From: Elmis aenea
Lineage: Eukaryota > Arthropoda > Insecta > Coleoptera > Elmidae
Reading direction: 5' to 3'
Length of the DNA: 64,000 nucleotides
NCBI GenBank assembly: GCA_947652605.1
Contig: OX393580.1
Location: 16,574,159-16,638,158, forward strand
Under the pieces are notes generated by a model, which saw only the letters and a list, made by a program, of their open reading frames with translations, had not been told where the DNA came from and ran no database searches. Shown here one piece after another: positions 12,897-22,387 of this stretch; position 1 is the stretch's first letter; each line of letters starts with the position of its first letter. Made by a program: the position numbers and the translations under genes.

Positions 12897-13126
12897 CCAA
12901 TTTCCTTACCTGCGCCCCCTTTTTTCATGAAAATTGTTGCGTCCCCCCTCAATTTCATAGATTAAATACCTATTTAAAGTACTGAGTTTTCAAAAATATT
13001 TAATAAATACACAAAATTTACAAAAAATGTATTATGGAACAAGTTATATGGTAAAACTGCGCGCCCTCCTTGCAATAGTCTTACGCCTCCTAGGGGGGGC
13101 TCCTCACAGGTTAAAAAACATTGGCT
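12897..13126. mobile_element. Short hAT-like element (~230 bp) in the satellite
   Basis: The left edge CCAATTTCCTTACCTGCGCC and the right edge, read on the minus strand as CCAATGTTTTTTAACCTGTG, form imperfect inverted ends followed by C-rich or G-rich blocks (CGCCCCC and GGGGGGG). Flanks TACTTAGG and TGCTTAGG match at 7 of 8 bases, in keeping with an 8-bp hAT duplication. The exact right edge is uncertain by two bases. Confidence 0.5.
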
Positions 13127-13621
13127 TGCTTAGGGTGTCTATAACATTTTTAGAAAATACAAAGACATTTGCAAAATTTTCAAAATTAAGCCAATAAAAA
13201 ATGCTTCGATAACTATGAAAATTTCCTTCACCTGTCAAATTTGCGTTTTTGATCAATCACTAATCTTAAATCTTCTAGAGACTACCAATAGGAGCATTAT
13301 AACACGGTAATAATTTTACATTCCCCTGTCAGATGTTGATCCTCCTGTCAAATTTGCGTTTTCGACCAATAACAAACTCAGATTTCCTAGAATTGACCAA
13401 TAAACATAATCATACACTGATAATATCCTTTTCGCAATTAACAGATTTTCAGGCGTTTATTGGTCATTTCTAAAAAATCTGAGTTGGTGATTGGTCGAAA
13501 TGATAAATTTGGAGAGGGAATTAAATATTTTTGGCTTGATAATTTTTTGAGGAATTTCGGCGACCGGTAGCGTTACTTTAATATAGATTAAACTACACCC
13601 CTGACGCGCCACTCTACAGTA

Positions 13622-14713
13622 GGGGAAGTTGGGGTAAGATGACGAACGGGGTAAGATGACGAACGATTTTTACAGGCAATCCATCAAAAACTCAAATTCA
13701 AAATTTTCACTACCATCTGGAGGTTAGTAGACGAAGTTAATATCAGCTAATAAGATTTTAATATCTCAAGGCGCAATGATAGCGGCTATGCACGACATTG
13801 AAGAAGGAACTACATCCTGCAATGCAGCTGCTGCAAGATATGAAATACCTGAATGTTTCTGACCATATCAATAGTAACATTGGTGGAGATACTAATGGTA
13901 ACATTGGTAGGGAGATTCCTGATGAAAACTCAGATCATTCAGACTTTTCTTCAGATGGCAATATTCCGTTGAAGCAAATGAAAAGCTATGCTTTGTTTAC
14001 GCCTGTAAAAAATAATGGAGAACCTGAACCTTCTTCATCATCAACGATTGTAAAGGGCAAACTATTTACCTCTAAAGGAACAAGCCCTAGCTGCTCAAAG
14101 TCGAAATCTGACACCTCACTGGAAAATCAGACCCTTTCCAACTATTAATCGTCCTGTTCAAAATAATAAAAAACTCTTAGCGAGCGTAATTACTGACACT
14201 CCCATAAAAATCAATTAGAAGAGAAAGACAGGTTAGCAAAACAGCAGGGAGGAAATAAGAAAAAGAAGAAATCGAAGCCTAATGAAAAAACTGCTATATC
14301 TTCTCAAACAACTGAATCTTTATCCTATTATTGTCTAATCTGCCACAAACCTTATACAGAACCACCAGCGACAGACTGGATTCAGTGTTGCAAATGTCAA
14401 GAGTGGTGCCATGAACACTGCACCACTTATAATGGCCAAGGACAATTTATTTGTGTTTTATGTATGTAGGCGCCATCTTACCCCATTATGTTCGTCATCT
14501 TACCCGCACTATGGGGTAAGATGACTAAAACGACATTTTTTGTTTATGTTTTTTTATTGTAATATTGGAAGCGCTGTTTAGTTTTAAATCATAGGGAAAT
14601 TTAAAAGTAATTCACCAATGTATGTATTCGTCATTTTTATTTAATTATGTCATTTTTCTCTTGGCTAAAACTTAATTTTCTTGTTAACCTAGTCATCTTA
14701 CCCCAACTTCCCC
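13622..14713 (+). mobile_element. pogo/Tigger-like transposon, internally deleted
   Basis: The terminal inverted repeat GGGGAAGTTGGGGTAAGATG lies at both ends, flanked by TA (13620-13621 and 14714-14715). The related MITE at 60194-60807 preserves the empty site (CAGTACTTGTAAAA), proving a TA duplication. The motif GGGTAAGATGACGAACG is repeated just inside the left end (13632 and 13648) and again, in both orientations, near 14472-14530. These look like subterminal transposase-binding sites. The 1092-bp copy keeps both ends and the two extremities of a transposase gene but lacks the catalytic DDE region. Confidence 0.85.
13776..14469 (+). pseudogene. Deleted pogo-type transposase: HTH start joined to PHD-finger end
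   Basis: This is the remnant of a DNA transposase. The reading frame from ATG 13776 gives 28 residues with EEGTTSCNAAAARYEIPE, the pattern of the pipsqueak-type helix-turn-helix used by pogo/Tigger transposases to bind transposon ends. It stops at 13860. The following frame (open to 14148) is a serine- and acid-rich linker, then frameshifts and stops at 14146 and 14164. The last ~85 codons, ending TAG 14469, contain a lysine-rich tract and a C4HC3 PHD-type finger: CLIC, QCCKC, WCHEHC and FICVLC spaced as expected. Such C-terminal zinc fingers occur in insect pogo-like transposases. The central DDE catalytic domain is absent and the copy cannot be functional. Recognition of the family is firm; the exact deletion joint near 13860-13900 is inferred. 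Confidence 0.8.
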
Positions 14714-15200
14714 TACTTGTAAAATTTGACATAACATTCATTATTAATTTGACAGGTAGGTTAGGTGAGGGAAATTTTCTAACAAAATATAACTTGTGCA
14801 TTGCAATTGCAAATAAAATATATAATTTTTGGCAAATCTTCACTCATGCAAGTTTAATCAGAAACAATCACTCGTGCACTTCGTGCACTAGTGTTTTTTT
14901 CAGTTCAACTTGTATTCGGGTATATTTACCAAAAATTATCTATAATGCACTAGTTATATTGCTACTGAAAATATTTAAAGAGCTGAAAAAAATATTGTTT
15001 AAGGTCGTTTTTATTTAAAACAAAGTAGAAATGCATGGCTTACGCTGCTTAGGGGTCTATAACATTTTTAGAAAATTTCAAAATTAAGCCAATAAAAAAT
15101 GCAAAGTTATACTTGTATTATTATGGAAAGTTTTAAAAAACTTTATAAGAATTGTTTTGACATTATTCAAAAATTTTGAACTGCTCTAAAAATGTGGAAA

Positions 15201-16896
15201 AATCATGAATGAGCATGTAACTTAGACATTTATTTTGTTTATCTCTTAAAGATCGTATTTCACTGTTATCCTTTATCGGCAATGCTGGAATTGTTTTTCT
15301 GTGTAGATGCAACAAGGGTAAATTTATTTAGTGGTGAGAATGATATAGTGAAGCTAGCACTAGATTTAGAAATTAAGGTTGTTAACTAACAGGATTAGAG
15401 AGGACTGTGCGGTAGGCTGTGGTTATTGCACACTAACCTTCCATTCTCCGTAGTTAATAACTTTCTATTCTGATTAAGGACCTATTAATTTTTGTAATAA
15501 TAAATAGTGTAACGTCTTGTTTTAAATCGGAGAGATAAGCTGATACAAAAAATTTTGTTTGGGATTTAAATAACGTGTCTATGAAGATTTAAATCATTTG
15601 CTTCAGTTCGAAAACTTTTTGAACAAACAATAAAAAAAAGTGCAATTCCTTGCCATTTACATACTTCTACATCTTGAATATGTACAAGTAAATTTTTTAA
15701 CTGCCCTTATTAACTATATATTGCTTTGTTAGTTACAATCTACTTTGTTGTAACATATTACATTAAAATGTAAATAAACATGGTTACAGTATTACGAAAT
15801 CTAGTGGACATGTTGAAAACGTGCATAAAGTGTAAACTTCAAGCTTATTATAGGTCAACAAAACTAAATTTCAAACTAGAAGTTGGACAAACCGTCACGT
15901 CTGTGAATGATTATTAATTAATACAAATTGTATTTCATATAATTGGCTAGTCTTCGCATATTTCAACGAATATACAGTCATTTTAAAAATATAACATAAA
16001 TATAACAATCGTAAGTTGCATACGAAATGATAATAAAGTGTTAGGATAACAAATTGGTTTGTGTCTTATGTCTGTAATTTGTAGTTGTAGATGATCTTGC
16101 AAAAATTGCAGGAACATACATCCAAAATTATTTTATTACACAGAAGGAGCTTTTTCGCTTTTATTTCTTTTCCTAAAAGCACATTCCATATTTGATTTAT
16201 GACCGTTTGCCATTTATTATAATTCTATGATAAAACTTGCATTAAATCAATGAAAAATGCTCCAGTTTTTATTGTTCTTTCAACAGAATAGTTTGCAGTG
16301 AGCTAGCTGCAAGCTGCAAGCAGTGAGCGTTATTGTCGTTTTGTGGTTTTTGATATTTTATATTACACAATGGACTTCGCGTTGCGAGTGTAGAAGACGT
16401 TACAAGCTGGCCATTGTTTGTATCACTAATAATACAAAAGTCAGCTCTCTTTTGTCATGAAGTATGACGTTTTTGAAAATGTGCAGCAAAGTTTTGAAAA
16501 GAAAAGATTGCTAAAATACACAATCTGTATAATAAGGATTGCAAAAATAGTTTGCACTTATTTCTTCAAATTTATATTTATTTTTTCAAGCAGTTTTTCA
16601 AGAACTGAAAGCCTGCTATAAAAGGCCTAAGCAGAATAAAATGGGCTAGCGACTCTTGAAACAAAACTTTTTCATTTTTATTTTTTTCTTTGCCCAGAAT
16701 TATCGAAAAATATTGAAAAATTTCATGACTGAGTAGACTAACATGTCTTATTTAATTTTTTTGACTGCTAACTAGTAACTATCAAAAGGAAAATAAAACG
16801 GACCAAAGTGCAAAAAGCGGGTTTTTCAATTTTTGAACACGGCGCACCACTTCAATTGTCCTAAATTTTTGAGGAAATATTAATTATAACTAAATA
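15201..16896. other. Spacer, nothing recognised
   Basis: AT-rich sequence without a convincing open frame. A small local duplication of AGCTGCAAGC near 16310 is the only structure I notice. Confidence 0.4.
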
Positions 16897-17644
16897 CAAT
16901 GGTCCGCATAGACGGGTCACTATTGAGATCTCGTAAACGGTAAGAGCTACAAAGAAATTAAAATTAGATAAATTTTCTCCCTTTCTGAGACCTATTCAGT
17001 GACGCTTTAATGTTTACAAAAGTTCCATGGCACGTTAGATAATAAATTTTTTTTTTTTTTTAAATCGTAACTCAGTTATACTTAATGGTACAAAAATATT
17101 TTTGGAGAAAAAGTTGTACATTTTTTTACGCACTGTGAAATGAAAACATTCATTTGTTTCAATATTGTTTTAATTCTTGGATGAATTACAAACTTGCATA
17201 TTTAAAAAAAATATATATAAGCCATAGTTGGCTACGACCTCAACAAAAAGCATTTTTCCCCCCTAATAATATAAGGTTTAATGTATTTATTTTGATATTT
17301 AGGCTCAAAACAAATAAGATTAATCAAAAAGTTCCTATGAAGCTATAGAGTGCTGAGAATTTAAACAATATTAAAACAAATGAAGGTTTTCATCTTACAG
17401 TGCGTAAAAAACTTTTTTTCCAAAAACAATTTTGTACCATCAAGTATAATAGAGTCATTAACGATTTAAAAAATGCCCATTTTGATTTTAGGTTATTATC
17501 TAGCGTGCCATGTAATTTTTTTAAAACAAAAAAGCAACACTCAATAGATCTCAGAAAGGGGAACTATTTTTACAATTTAAACTTCTTTGTAGCTCTTACC
17601 GTTTACGAGATCCCAATAGTGGCCATTCTATGTGGACCACCCTG
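16897..17644. mobile_element. Foldback element, family D (GAGATCTCGTAAACGG)
   Basis: The right end is CACCCTG; the left end is its diverged mirror (CAATGGTCCGCATAG). The arms pair through GATCTCGTAAACGGTAAGAG, CTCAGAAAGG or CCTTTCTGAG, and GTGCGTAAAAAA. ATCTCG falls exactly at position 34 from the right terminus (17611, minus strand). The frames at 17154-17348 and 17400-17693 are repeat-derived. Confidence 0.8.
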
Positions 17645-18531
17645 TATATGTAAGTGCCGTACTCTTAGCTATAAAGTTAAAAACGCATTTTAAATTTTAA
17701 TTATTAAAAAAAAAACGAATTTTGGGTCAAACTAAAAAAAAATCGAAATAAAATGTTATCCTACTCATTCATGCATTTTTCTAAATTTTTCGATGATTCA
17801 GAGCAGAGAAAAAAAATAAAAACAAAAAAAAGTTTTTTTTTATTACCAGGAAAAGGGGAGCAAAGTTTAAATTTATCGTAAATATTGTTTATTTTATGAT
17901 ACCTACACCGGAAAATAACTCATTTAAAGTTTTGTTTCAAGAGCCGCTGGCCTATCGTATCCTGCTAGGCTCTTAGCCATTGTTTTGGTACAAAATGCAT
18001 TATTTTAATCTTTCCCAACTTGGTAATTTAAAGAAAGTCGAACGTTGGCCACATTTAATTCTTTTTATAAAAGATTTAAATTTTTAACGCAGTTGCCTAT
18101 ACAATTTTAATTTTCCCTTGAGACAGGCTTCGGGCTAAGAGGATTAAAATTATTTTTAGCAAGACCGAAATGCTCTTTAAGGTAAATTGAAATGACAAAG
18201 TGAGTAGTGCCCTTTGCGAGAAAATCGATCAATTTAACGCCCGCGTAAATAACTTTCTTTTAGATTGACATTTTCTAAAGATTTATACAGGTTTAACTTC
18301 TAAAGTTTTGTTTAATTACAGTAAATGACGAATTTTGTAGTTAAAAAGATACCTCTCATAGTTTTTAAAAAACACTTATTCTTGATTAATATTTTTTTAC
18401 AAATAGTTCTTTAGGATTACATTCGTTAGCTCATAAACTCAAATTTAAAACAAACCAACATGTTTTTGAAGTATCATTAGATACCTATAACCAACTATAC
18501 TGTGTAGCTTCCAAATTTATTTTTATTAGAC
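17645..18531. other. Spacer, nothing recognised
   Basis: AT-rich, with A runs near 17705-17840. No open frame or repeat partner seen. Confidence 0.4.
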
Positions 18532-18539
18532 ATAGACTT

Positions 18540-19680
18540 CAGCGGCGTGCGGTCCATGGATGCGTTGGATGCGGCGCATCCCCTAAAATCACGTCAAGAA
18601 TATTTTTTTCCGTATCATATTTGAATTTCGTGTAGCTTTATTTCGCTTTGATTTATTTTTTGTTACGTGATAATTTTATTTATTATAAACGATACGTTTT
18701 GCCTGCTCGAAAAATTTGCGTTATATAATCTACATCCAGCGAGCGACTGACGAAATGCATGCGATGCACAGCTTTAGCGTTTGTGAGCCCGACTGAGGGA
18801 TGCGTTGCTGATTGTGGATTCGAAATTTGCGTTCTTGGCGCATACGTATTGCGGTGGTCCATAGCCTATTGCCCGCATCGTTGCTTACTCTTAACAACTA
18901 CGGGAAGCGATTACTCTCATGGTTCCTCTGTGTGAGGCAGCCGCACTCGATAAATGTTACCGCACGCTACAAAAATAATAATTTCCGTTGTAAGTTGATT
19001 TTTGTTTAGTTTCTTTAAATCAAGCTTCGTCTATTTAAATGAGCTTAACTCTATTTTTAGTGCACTGTTTTGCTACTTAGAATTTTGATTATTATTTAAT
19101 ACGACCTTAATATGGATAACCAAAGGAACGATTAAACTGGTTAATAATAATTAATTGCAATTGTTTGATTGAAAATTTAAAGAATATGAAAAGAATTTTC
19201 CGGATTTTCTATTACAATCACTTCAGCTAACTTATGGAAAATACTAAGATTTTATGAAGTTAAAAAGTCAATTAGTTTACGTGTACTCGACTCCCGACTT
19301 TCATTTAAAATCTATAAACTGTATAAACGAATTAATTGTGAAAGATGAGCTAAAAGATGTTTTGACAGAAGTATTTAAATTAATACAATTAATTTGTACT
19401 ATACCTTCCACGAGCGCATCGGCTGAACGATCGTTTTCGACAATGAAACGAATAAAAACATTCACCAGAAGCAGCCAAAATGACGATAGACTGTCTGCTC
19501 TCGCTTTAATATCAATTGAAAAAAAATTATTGCTAAATATGAAAAATGAAAAAAGATTGTATGATGTTGCTTTAGACGAATTTTGTAAAAAAGATCGTAG
19601 AATAAAATTAATTTTTAAAAAATATATTGGTCGTTTTTTTGGACAGCATACCCTGGTTGAAAAGTCACCGCACGCCACTG
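18540..19680 (+). mobile_element. hAT transposon, internally deleted, with transposase C-terminus
   Basis: The termini CAGCGGCGTGCGGT and its mirror CAGTGGCGTGCGGT form the inverted repeats. Flanks ATAGACTT (18532-18539) and ATAGACTA (19681-19688) are an 8-bp target duplication with one mismatch. The 1141-bp copy is far shorter than an autonomous hAT and retains only the 3' part of the transposase frame. Confidence 0.88.
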
Positions 19681-19709
19681 ATAGACTATTTGATCCGATC
19701 CCAAAATAA
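19254..19709 (+). pseudogene. hAT transposase C-terminal dimerisation domain (fragment)
   Basis: The frame encodes the conserved end of a hAT-family transposase. Around residues 46-90 it reads TIPSTSASAERSFSTMKRIK, followed by RLSALALISIEKKLL. This is the hAT C-terminal dimerisation signature, close to insect zinc-finger-MYM-type-1-like copies. The DDE core and N-terminal BED/TTF zinc finger are missing, so it cannot catalyse transposition. The frame runs through the right terminal inverted repeat into flanking DNA before its stop at 19709, meaning the original stop codon has been lost. The annotated start is only the first in-frame ATG, not a native N-terminus. Confidence 0.85.
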
Positions 19710-20255
19710 CTTGTATTGAATTAATTAAACGTTCTATCTTTATACCTTGCTCATTGCGAAGAATTCACAATTCAATCGATGTTTTTTCCCAAGAGAACAT
19801 AAAACTGTTCGGGGAATAATAGAAAACCTCAAGAGAAATCCAATGTGTAGTACCTAAAAAGGATTTAATAAATTTTCCCGCCTGTACAACTTTGATAAAT
19901 TACAGTCTATAAAAAATTATTGGTAGGCCTTTTTCCTTGTTACCTCAAGCTATTAAAGCACCCGCGCTGAATACGTTTAAACTCAAAACTTTTGGCTATC
20001 AGTGACGTACAGTTGGCATGGTAAGTTCTTTCAACAACTTTTCTTATTTAAATTGCAAGATGTTTTACATAGCAAGTGGGGAAGTTGTATTTGATTAAAG
20101 CATAACCGAATGGTAGGCGAAGAAATTCGTTCCGACTCCTATATTTTTGAATAAATTGAAATTCAAATTTTTATTTGCACGATTAAATTTAACATGTATC
20201 AGTTGTATTAGCTTGAAACTTTAAAATCGCTCACAAAAAGTTACTTTTGTAATCT
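19689..20255. other. Spacer between hAT relic and Jockey copy
   Basis: No open frame or repeat partner seen. A short TCAGTGACGTACAGTTGGC near 19998 resembles hAT-like termini but has no mate. Confidence 0.35.
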
Positions 20256-20473
20256 AGATAAAGCTATATATCGAGACTGTTCGAAAATTTGTTGCTCAAA
20301 AGAATGAAGCCAATAACAGAAGAAAAAGAACTAATTCCCTCTCATAAATTTGGATTTAGAAATAAACATTCAACTATTGACCAGCTACACAGAATTACGA
20401 ATGTCATAGAAAAAGCCTCAGAAGAAAAAAAGTTTGTTCTACCACCTTTCTAGACGTAGCGCAGGCTTTCGAC

Positions 20474-21251
20474 CAGAGCTGGGCAATGCTTGAATGCTTA
20501 CAACTTGCAATAATTTTTTAAGCACTTTTAATGCTTCGAGCACAATGCTTGGAGCACTTTCCAAAACAGATGCTCGATGCTTAGAGCACCAAGCACTTTC
20601 ATGAACACTTGGTACTTATTAAGCACTTTAGAAAGACAGTGCTTAATAATAAGGTGACCAACCGTCCTCCTTTAGGAAGGACAGTCCTTCTTTTGTAAAT
20701 TTTGTCCTCTCGAAAAGTGTCCTCCTACATGTCCTTCTTTTCGATAGATTGACAAAAAATATTCATTCAGTGAAAAAATACTCATTTAAATGATAATTAA
20801 TAGGCATATAAGCATATTTATTATTTACATGTTACAAATGTCTTTATTATGCGCATTTTTCATATTATAAGTGTATTATTGTTGCAGTGAATAAAATGTT
20901 TCTTTTATTTCCGATATATTTTTCTTCAATTTATTTGTGTCCTCCTTTTCATTGTCAAAAAGTTGGTCACCTTATTAATAAGTATTTTTTAAATTTATAT
21001 ATGCTTACTGCATAGTATTTAATCCTTAACATGTATGCTACAAGACTGTCTAAATTTTAAATTTCTCTTAAGCATTTCCAAAATGCTCAATGCTGGCTGC
21101 TTAATTTGTTTAAGCACTTTGGTCAGTGCTTGATGCTTTTAAGCATTTTTAAAAGCCAAAGTACTTACTGCTTAATTAGATCAAGCACTTACACAAGTGC
21201 TTGAATGCTCGGTGCTTCAAGCACTTAGGGTCGGTGCTTTGCCCAGCTCTG
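20474..21251. mobile_element. hAT element (778 bp) built from AGTGCTT/AAGCACT motifs
   Basis: The perfect terminal inverted repeat CAGAGCTGGGCAA is flanked by the 8-bp duplication CTTTCGAC (20466-20473 and 21252-21259), splitting the Jockey AQAFD codons. The ~175 bp inside the left end and ~200 bp inside the right end consist largely of the heptamer-like words AAGCACTT, AGTGCTT and AATGCTT in both orientations. There is no coding capacity. A second MITE is nested at 20650-20974. Confidence 0.9.
20650..20974. mobile_element. 325-bp MITE with TAAGGTGACCAAC ends, nested in hAT
   Basis: The termini TAAGGTGACCAAC and TTGGTCACCTTA are inverted. Further in lie GTCCTCC words on both sides (CCGTCCTCCTTTAGGAAGGA and GTGTCCTCCTTTTC). 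Flanks share TTAATAA (20643-20649 and 20975-20981), a 7-bp direct repeat in an AT-rich target. The class is uncertain; similar GGTGACCA...GTCCT ends are widespread in animal genomes. Confidence 0.75.
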
Positions 21252-22387
21252 CTTTCGACTACGTGTGGCAGGATGGTTTAAATTATAAGCTAAGACCGCT
21301 TCTCCCAAAACAATACTCCCAAATTCTTCAGTCCTACATCTCTGAGAGACACTTCAAAATAAAGCAAGAAGAATCTTATTCAGAACTTAAAGTAGGAGTT
21401 CCACAAGGAAGCGTACTAGGTCCGGTCCTATACCTATTGTATACTTGTGATATTCCAAAGTTAGAAAACAATACTATAGCGACCTTTGCCGACGACACGG
21501 CTATTTTAGCAGTAGAAAGAAACAATACAGAATCATCCGAGAAATTACAAGCAGCTGCCAATCAGCTCAACAACTGGACAGAAACATGGCGTATAAAGTT
21601 AAATGAAACAAAGTCAGTACATGTCAATTTCACCAACAAGAGAACTGAACATGTACCAATCAACTTAAATAATAAACAAATACCATACTCCAACACAGCA
21701 AAATACTTATGTATTACATTGGACGCTAAGCTACGCTGGAAGGCTCAAGTCTAGAAAAAAAAAGAAGAAATAGGCATCAAATGTAAAAAAAAAATTACTG
21801 GCTAATCGGGAGGCATTCCTCTCTGTCCCTACATAATAAACTTTTGCTATACAAGCAAATTTTACAACCTTTATGGACAGATGGGATACAGCTTTAGGGA
21901 TGCACCAAACACTGTAATATTCAAATCATTCAGAGATTCTAGAACAAAACACAAAGGAACATCGCTGATGCACCCCGGTACTGCAGCTATAGTGACATAC
22001 ATCGGGACCTTAAGATGGACACTGTAACCGACACAATTAACAAGTTTGCCAAGAGCCACGAAGAAAGGCTCCATCAACACGTAAACGTCGAGGCGATCCA
22101 GCTTCTGGGCACCACAGGATTACTAAGAAGATTCAAAAGGGTTAAACCTTTTGAGTTAGTTTAAACAAAAGTTTAAAAGCAGAGACTGTAGACTGTGCGA
22201 TAGTGTGCACGTTAATAATTAGTGTACTTATATATTAGCAAACTAAGGACTACTATTGAGTAAACCTTAGACTAAGTTTAAACATTATTAATTTAGGCTA
22301 GAATGAAACTGGTTATTGGTCTCAAAGACCAGATTGCATTGCCATAAACTCTACTAGGGTTTAAATTTAAAAAAAAGATAAAGCTAT

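Larger units (their letters stand above)
13220..14940. mobile_element. ~620-bp MITE, copy 1, interrupted by a pogo-like element
   Basis: It matches 60194-60807 closely end to end except for one insertion (13622-14713). Landmarks are ACCTGTCAAATTTGCG, CTTCTAGAGACTACCAATAG, an internal inverted pair around GACCAATAAACATAATC and CGTTTATTGGTC, and CACTCGTGCACTTCGTGCAC near the right end. No transposase is present and I could not find a convincing target duplication, so the class is unknown. Confidence 0.75.
12570..15200. repeat. ~175-bp satellite-like array, interrupted by insertions
   Basis: Related monomers recur with the blocks GGTGTCTGTAACATTTTTAG, CCAATAAAAAA and GAGCTGTAAAAA followed by GTCGTTTTT. 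GAGCTGTAAAAA-type blocks fall at about 12659, 12831 and 14979. Once the two insertions (12897-13126 and 13220-14940) are subtracted, the spacing is about 172-197 bp. Related monomers occur at 46.4-47.9 kb. Confidence 0.65.
20268..22164 (+). pseudogene. Jockey-like reverse transcriptase, truncated and broken
   Basis: This is the C-terminal half of a non-LTR retrotransposon ORF2, which normally copies element RNA at a nicked target. Before the hAT insertion (20268-20473) it encodes RLFENLLLKRMKPI, then HKFGFRNKHSTIDQL (RT motif). A one-base loss near 20430 breaks the frame before the DVAQAFD motif. After the insertion (21252 on) it continues with VPQGSVLGPVLYLLY and the catalytic box FADDTAIL (FADD at 21485-21496; the family usually has Y/FADD), then the thumb region ending KYLCITLDAKLRWKAQV. 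An in-frame TAG at 21752-21754 and further stops at about 21896 and 21941 disrupt the remainder, which ends at TAA 22164. No endonuclease is present because of the 5' truncation. The first ~18 codons of the open frame beginning 21197 belong to the hAT, not to the RT. Confidence 0.88.
20268..22375 (+). mobile_element. 5'-truncated Jockey-clade non-LTR retrotransposon copy
   Basis: The copy starts abruptly inside the reverse transcriptase frame and ends in a short A run. It is flanked by the 12-bp direct repeat AGATAAAGCTAT (20256-20267 and 22376-22387), as expected of target-primed reverse transcription with 5' truncation. After the coding part there is a ~210-bp 3' UTR (22165-22375). A 778-bp hAT element (20474-21251) interrupts it. 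Confidence 0.9.

Noticed and set aside
14647..15018. 123-codon frame
   Set aside because: It crosses the pogo-like terminal repeat into MITE sequence, so it cannot be a gene.
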